From an uncultured Lachnospiraceae bacterium (GTDB lineage Bacteria; Bacillota; Clostridia; Lachnospirales; Lachnospiraceae): DNA of 64,000 bases. Below, piece by piece: positions 60,634 to 64,000 of the stretch. The notes under the pieces are model-generated. The model did no database searches, was not told the origin of the DNA, and was given only the letters and a program-made list of their open reading frames with translations. The translations under genes were made by a program, and so were the position numbers. Each line of letters opens with the position of its first letter. The first letter of the stretch is position 1. The DNA is taken from positions 124,001-188,000 of the forward strand of contig URUY01000002.1 in NCBI GenBank assembly GCA_900551115.1, written 5' to 3'.

Positions 60634-62106
60634 TTATTCCATCAGCAAAAGCTCATCATTTAAAAATCCGGTAATCCTTCCCGTAAGCATACGGTTGGAT
60701 AAATCCTCATTTGTCTGCTTTGCCACGCGCACATACTCCCGCGCATGTCCAATCTGATAACGTTTTCCGCCTATTTCCTTTGCATCCTCAAACAGTACTT
60801 CTTCCTCTTTCCCTATGTATGCACTGCGAAACGCCTTCGACTGCTCTCTTTCCAATGCAAGCAGCCTGCCGCTTCTCTCGGTCTGCTTACTGCCGGGAAC
60901 CTGTCCGGGCATAAGAGCCGCTTTCGTTCCTTTTCTTTTGGAATATTTAAAAATATGCATTTCATAGAGCTGTATTTTTTCAAGAAACGCAGCCGTCTGC
61001 TCAAATTCTTCCTCCGTCTCACCGGGGAAGCCCACGATGATATCCGTTGTAATGGCAGGATGGCCGTATACTCTGCGAAGCTGTTCTACACCTTCTAAGT
61101 ATTCACCCGTCGTATAGTGTCTATTCATTCTTTTTAAGGTTTCATCGCAGCCGCTTTGCAGGGAAAGGTGAAAATGGGGGCATACCTTGGGAACTGCCGC
61201 CAGCCTTTCTGCCGCTTCCTTTGTAATAATCCGGGGTTCTAAGGAACCCAGACGAATGCGTTCTATCCCTTTTATATCCTGAATTCTCTCTATCAAATCC
61301 AAAAGCTTGGAGCTTTTTGCATAATCCCTCTGTCCGGTTTCTCTTTTACTGATTATGCTTTCTCCCCTGTTCCATGCTTCGTCATCAAAGTCAATGCCAT
61401 AAGAGCTGATATGGATTCCCGTAAGAACCACCTCTTTGTAGCCTGCCTCTGCCAGTCCTAAAAGCTCATCCCTGATATCCTCCCACCTGCGGCTGCGCAC
61501 CCTGCCTCTGGCGTAGGGAATGATACAATAGGAACAGAACTGGTTGCAGCCATCCTGTATCTTAATATAGGCCCGGGTATGCTCTGCCGTCTGTTTTAAT
61601 GTCATTTCCTCATAGTCGCAGCCTGCATTGATATCTATGACGCTTGTATCATGCATGGTTTTCAGACTGCAACGGCTCATTTCCGCCTCAGATACCTTCT
61701 GTGCATTCACCGTTTCCGCAGCCTGTGCTTCCATCACTTTCTGTGCTTCTGCTGTCTCCCGCTCCTGCAAAAAAGCCTCCAAAATCTGTACCAGCTCTTT
61801 TTTCCTGTTGTTTCCGACTGCCAAATCCACACTGGCATCCTTCAGCGCCTCTTCACCGCCGGTCTGCACATAGCATCCCACTGCCACTACTACCGCTTTG
61901 GGATTTCTTGCCTTTGCCTGATGGAGCATCTGCCGGCTTTTTCTGTCCGCAATATTGGTAACCGTGCAGGTATTTATAATATAAATGTCCGCCACTTCAT
62001 CAAATGGTACAATAGTATACCCCTTTTCTTGTAACATATGTTGCATAACGTCCATCTCGTAAGCATTCACCTTGCAGCCAAGGTTATGTAATGCTACACT
62101 TTTCAT
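60634..62106 (-). CDS. mtaB: tRNA t6A37 methylthiotransferase MtaB
   Basis: 490 residues, longer than usual. Radical-SAM enzyme that adds a methylthio group to t6A37 in tRNA. N-terminal cluster domain MKSVALHNLGCKVNAYEMD with NTCTVTN and VGCYVQT; the radical-SAM motif is GCNQFCSYC, within DGCNQFCSYCIIPYARGRVR, and a TRAM domain follows. Ala/Glu-rich inserts lie between the first domain and the SAM core (about residues 115-150, with AQKVMEA and AQKVSEA) and near YGIDFDDEAWNRGESI. The ATG at 62106 has AGAGGA 6 nt upstream. Confidence 0.93.
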   Translation of the reverse strand: MKSVALHNLGCKVNAYEMDVMQHMLQEKGYTIVPFDEVADIYIINTCTVTNIADRKSRQMLHQAKARNPKAVVVAVGCYVQTGGEEALKDASVDLAVGNNRKKELVQILEAFLQERETAEAQKVMEAQAAETVNAQKVSEAEMSRCSLKTMHDTSVIDINAGCDYEEMTLKQTAEHTRAYIKIQDGCNQFCSYCIIPYARGRVRSRRWEDIRDELLGLAEAGYKEVVLTGIHISSYGIDFDDEAWNRGESIISKRETGQRDYAKSSKLLDLIERIQDIKGIERIRLGSLEPRIITKEAAERLAAVPKVCPHFHLSLQSGCDETLKRMNRHYTTGEYLEGVEQLRRVYGHPAITTDIIVGFPGETEEEFEQTAAFLEKIQLYEMHIFKYSKRKGTKAALMPGQVPGSKQTERSGRLLALEREQSKAFRSAYIGKEEEVLFEDAKEIGGKRYQIGHAREYVRVAKQTNEDLSNRMLTGRITGFLNDELLLME

Positions 62107-62140
62107 ACTTATTCCTCTCAATTTTTGTGTTTTTTTATCA

Positions 62141-62169
62141 TTGACTTTTATCCTTGAACCCATTAATAT
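62141..62169 (+). promoter_or_regulatory. Sigma-A-like promoter for the HPr-like gene
   Basis: TTGACT-N17-TAATAT on the plus strand, with a leader of about 35 nt. It faces away from mtaB, so the two genes diverge here. Confidence 0.7.
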
Positions 62170-62211
62170 GAAAGCAGAAGGTATGAATGAACACTCAAGG
62201 AGGTAATGACA

Positions 62212-62442
62212 ATGAAGGAAGTTCAGATTTCTTTAAATTCCATTGACAAAGTAAAATCTTTTGTTAATGATATTACAAAGTTTGATTATGATTTTGACCT
62301 GGTATCCGGCAGATACGTAATCGATGCAAAATCTATCATGGGTATCTTCAGTTTAGATCTTTCCAAGCCTATTGATTTAAACATCCATGCTGAGGAAAAC
62401 ATCGACAACGTGCTGGAAGTATTAAAGCCTTATCTGATTTAA
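62212..62442 (+). CDS. HPr-like protein without active-site histidine
   Basis: 76 residues. Aligns with HPr throughout: QISLNSIDKVKSFVNDITKF and VIDAKSIMGIFSLDLSKP, where KSIMG-F-SL is the serine-phosphorylation region of HPr (Ser46). At the position of the active His (normally HARPA) it reads IDKVKS, so it cannot take phosphate from enzyme I. This is the design of Crh-type regulators that only act through serine phosphorylation. The ATG at 62212 has AAGGAGG 8 nt upstream. It is monocistronic with its own promoter and terminator. Confidence 0.87.
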   Translation: MKEVQISLNSIDKVKSFVNDITKFDYDFDLVSGRYVIDAKSIMGIFSLDLSKPIDLNIHAEENIDNVLEVLKPYLI

Positions 62443-62468
62443 TCAGGCCGTTACACGCAGTGAAAAGC

Positions 62469-62503
62469 AGAACACCTTGGAAATTTCCGAGGTGTTCTTT
62501 TTT
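62469..62503 (+). terminator. Terminator after the HPr-like gene
   Basis: AGAACACCT-t-GGAAA / TTTCC-g-AGGTGTTCT, near-perfect 14-bp stem, followed by TTTTTTG on the plus strand. It can also form on the minus strand, after thiI, with a weaker tail. Confidence 0.88.
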
Positions 62504-62548
62504 GTGCCGCCGCCTCACCTTCCGCCCCTGTACCGGGGTATGAAAGAG

Positions 62549-63733
62549 TTACTCCTGGCTTACAATAATCAGTTCGTCTGTTTCCAGTGCTGTCTGTACT
62601 AACTCCTCTATCTTTTCCGTGAGATTTTCCTCATGTCTGCGGATAACCTTCAAATTCGGTTTGGTGACAGGATGCTTTGCCACAAATATGGTACAGCAGT
62701 CCTCATAGGGCAGAATGGAGGTCTCATAGGTTCCTATTTTTTCCGAAACCTGTACAATTTCCTGTTTATCAAAACCAATAAGCGGTCTGTATACCGGAAG
62801 CTCGCATACCTCGTTGGTAGCTGCCAGACTGTGCATGGTCTGGGACGCAACCTGTCCGATGCTCTCGCCGGTTATAAGCCCCAGACATTCCGTATTTTTG
62901 GCAAGCTGTTCCGCAATACGCATCATATACCGGCGCATGATAATCGTCAGTTCTTCATGGGGACATTTTTCATAGATATAAAGCTGTATATCCGTAAAGT
63001 TAATAATATGCAGATAAATCGGTCCCGTATATCCGGACACGATTTTGGCAAGGTCAATTACCTTCTGCTTTGCGCGCTCGCTGGTATAAGGCGGTGCATT
63101 AAAATAAACCGCATCCAGCTTCACGCCTCTTTTGGCTATCATATAACCGGCAACCGGGGAATCAATGCCTCCCGACAGCAGAAGCATTGCCTTCCCCCCT
63201 GTACCGACAGGCATTCCTCCCGGTCCCGGAATAATCTCTGAATAAATATATATCTTTTCCCTGACTTCAATGTTTAATAAAATATCCGGTTTATGCACAT
63301 CCACACGCATAGACGGATAGGCCTTTAAAACAGCTTCTCCCATATCCATATTAATCGTCATGGAATCCTTCGGATAATTTTTACGCGCACGTCTCGCCTG
63401 CACCTTAAAGGTCTTATTCTTATCAGGATAAACATTATCAATATAGGTAACTACATCCTCGCAAAGCTTTTCAAAGCCCTCATCTTCCACGTAAACCACA
63501 GGACAGATGCCTGAAATACCAAACACCTTCTGCAAATGTTCTACTGTTTCATCAAAATCATACTCCGTTAAGGCGTCCACATAGATACGTCCCTGTGTTT
63601 TATGCACCAAAAATTCACCGTCACACTTTTTCAGGGCATACTTTATCTGTGCAACAAGCGCATCCTCAAACAGATATCTGTTCTTTCCTTTTACACCTAT
63701 TTCGGCATACTTTATCAAAAATGCTTTATACAT
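62549..63733 (-). CDS. thiI: tRNA 4-thiouridine synthase ThiI
   Basis: 394 residues. N-terminal ferredoxin-like and THUMP domain (KYAEIGVKGKNRYLFEDALV) and a PP-loop ATPase with LLSGGIDSPVAGYMIAKRG, RGVKLDAVYFNAPPYTSERA. The C-terminal rhodanese domain of the E. coli protein is absent, which is normal for Firmicutes. It lies 20 bp after the cysteine desulfurase, its sulfur donor. Confidence 0.95.
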   Translation of the reverse strand: MYKAFLIKYAEIGVKGKNRYLFEDALVAQIKYALKKCDGEFLVHKTQGRIYVDALTEYDFDETVEHLQKVFGISGICPVVYVEDEGFEKLCEDVVTYIDNVYPDKNKTFKVQARRARKNYPKDSMTINMDMGEAVLKAYPSMRVDVHKPDILLNIEVREKIYIYSEIIPGPGGMPVGTGGKAMLLLSGGIDSPVAGYMIAKRGVKLDAVYFNAPPYTSERAKQKVIDLAKIVSGYTGPIYLHIINFTDIQLYIYEKCPHEELTIIMRRYMMRIAEQLAKNTECLGLITGESIGQVASQTMHSLAATNEVCELPVYRPLIGFDKQEIVQVSEKIGTYETSILPYEDCCTIFVAKHPVTKPNLKVIRRHEENLTEKIEELVQTALETDELIIVSQE

Positions 63734-63752
63734 ATTTCACCTTTCTCAATAT

Positions 63753-64000
63753 TTATCTCCTGGTATACTTACGCAACATGGGAATCATATCATACATTGT
63801 CTGCAATGTATAGTCCAATTCTTCCTGTGTGGTATGAACAGACATACTGAACCGGATGGTGGAATCAAATAAATCTTTATCCATACCGATACCCCTAAGG
63901 GTAGCCGAGCCGGCTGTATGCGACTTATTGGCAGAACATGCGCTGCCTGCCGAAACATAAATGCCTTTATCCTCTAACGCATGCAGCATGACCTCGCTGC
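63753..64000 (-). CDS. Cysteine desulfurase, C-terminal part (runs off window)
   Basis: Partial; the window ends inside the gene. The last 82 or so codons read SEVMLHALEDKGIYVSAGSA, with the active-site loop SAGSACSANK holding the Cys that forms a persulfide, and then TIRFSMSVHTTQEELDYTLQ. This is the NifS/IscS family. It lies directly before thiI, consistent with a dedicated sulfur donor for tRNA thiolation; the N-terminal pyridoxal-phosphate part is outside the window. Confidence 0.92.
   Translation of the reverse strand, partial: SEVMLHALEDKGIYVSAGSACSANKSHTAGSATLRGIGMDKDLFDSTIRFSMSVHTTQEELDYTLQTMYDMIPMLRKYTRR

Overview
The window is chromosomal DNA from a Gram-positive anaerobe of class Clostridia, most likely a motile member of the Lachnospiraceae. 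Grounds: type III glutamine synthetase, RNase J, RecD2, IreB, a cdaA-cdaR-glmM operon, flagellar basal-body genes next to an mreB-like gene, a Spo0A-type DNA-binding domain, AGGAGG ribosome binding sites and moderate GC. The genus cannot be fixed by reading alone. Nearly all genes lie on the minus strand. Exceptions are a three-gene plus-strand block near 7-9.6 kb and an HPr-like gene near 62.2 kb.

Layout, left to right. 0-7 kb: cell-surface glycan genes, with part of a glycosyltransferase, two unknown membrane proteins, a stand-alone Spo0A C-terminal domain, a polyprenyl-phosphate glycosyltransferase, and the GDP-fucose route gmd-fcl-manC. An AraC-type regulator diverges from gmd through two overlapping sigma-A-like promoters, and is followed by a DUF212 membrane protein and a YerB-like lipoprotein. 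9.7-13 kb: leuA, HPr and glmM. 13-20 kb: the c-di-AMP synthase cdaA with its regulator cdaR, two unknown membrane proteins, yvyF, comFC and recD2. 20-23.5 kb: mbl-flhO-flhP and a rod-binding protein, the same order as in Bacillus subtilis. 23.6-28.6 kb: uvrB-uvrA. 28.6-29.3 kb: a scar with a RhuM remnant and a broken second copy of the uvrB 5' end. 29.3-33.5 kb: a phosphonate-type ABC transporter with a tyrosine-phosphatase-like protein.

33.6-39.5 kb: the division and wall-hydrolysis set ftsE-ftsX, M23 hydrolase and S41 protease, then a PucR-type regulator and a YjfB-like motility protein. 39.7-43.3 kb: CPBP protease, CvfB, acyl-ACP thioesterase and a double-GNAT protein. 43.5-51.1 kb: an alpha-galactoside uptake and cleavage operon (binding protein, two permeases, GH4 enzyme) co-directional with a YesM/YesN two-component system. 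51.3-52.4 kb: an MNT/HEPN toxin-antitoxin pair bounded by 15-bp direct repeats whose core also forms the 3' end of the adjacent tRNA-Gln(CUG). 52.6-60.5 kb: glnN, then the conserved ireB-ruvX-DUF1292 ... mltG-like-trmR-U32 locus, with RNase J and YlbF inside it. 60.6-64 kb: mtaB, a histidine-less HPr-like protein, thiI and part of a cysteine desulfurase.

Most of the window is housekeeping sequence. The points most worth a second look are the mosaic uvrB scar, the repeat-bounded toxin-antitoxin pair beside tRNA-Gln, the Spo0A domain without a receiver, the HPr-like protein without its active histidine, the overlapping gmd/AraC promoters and the MltG-like protein without a catalytic domain. I saw no CRISPR array, rRNA, intact insertion sequence or prophage.
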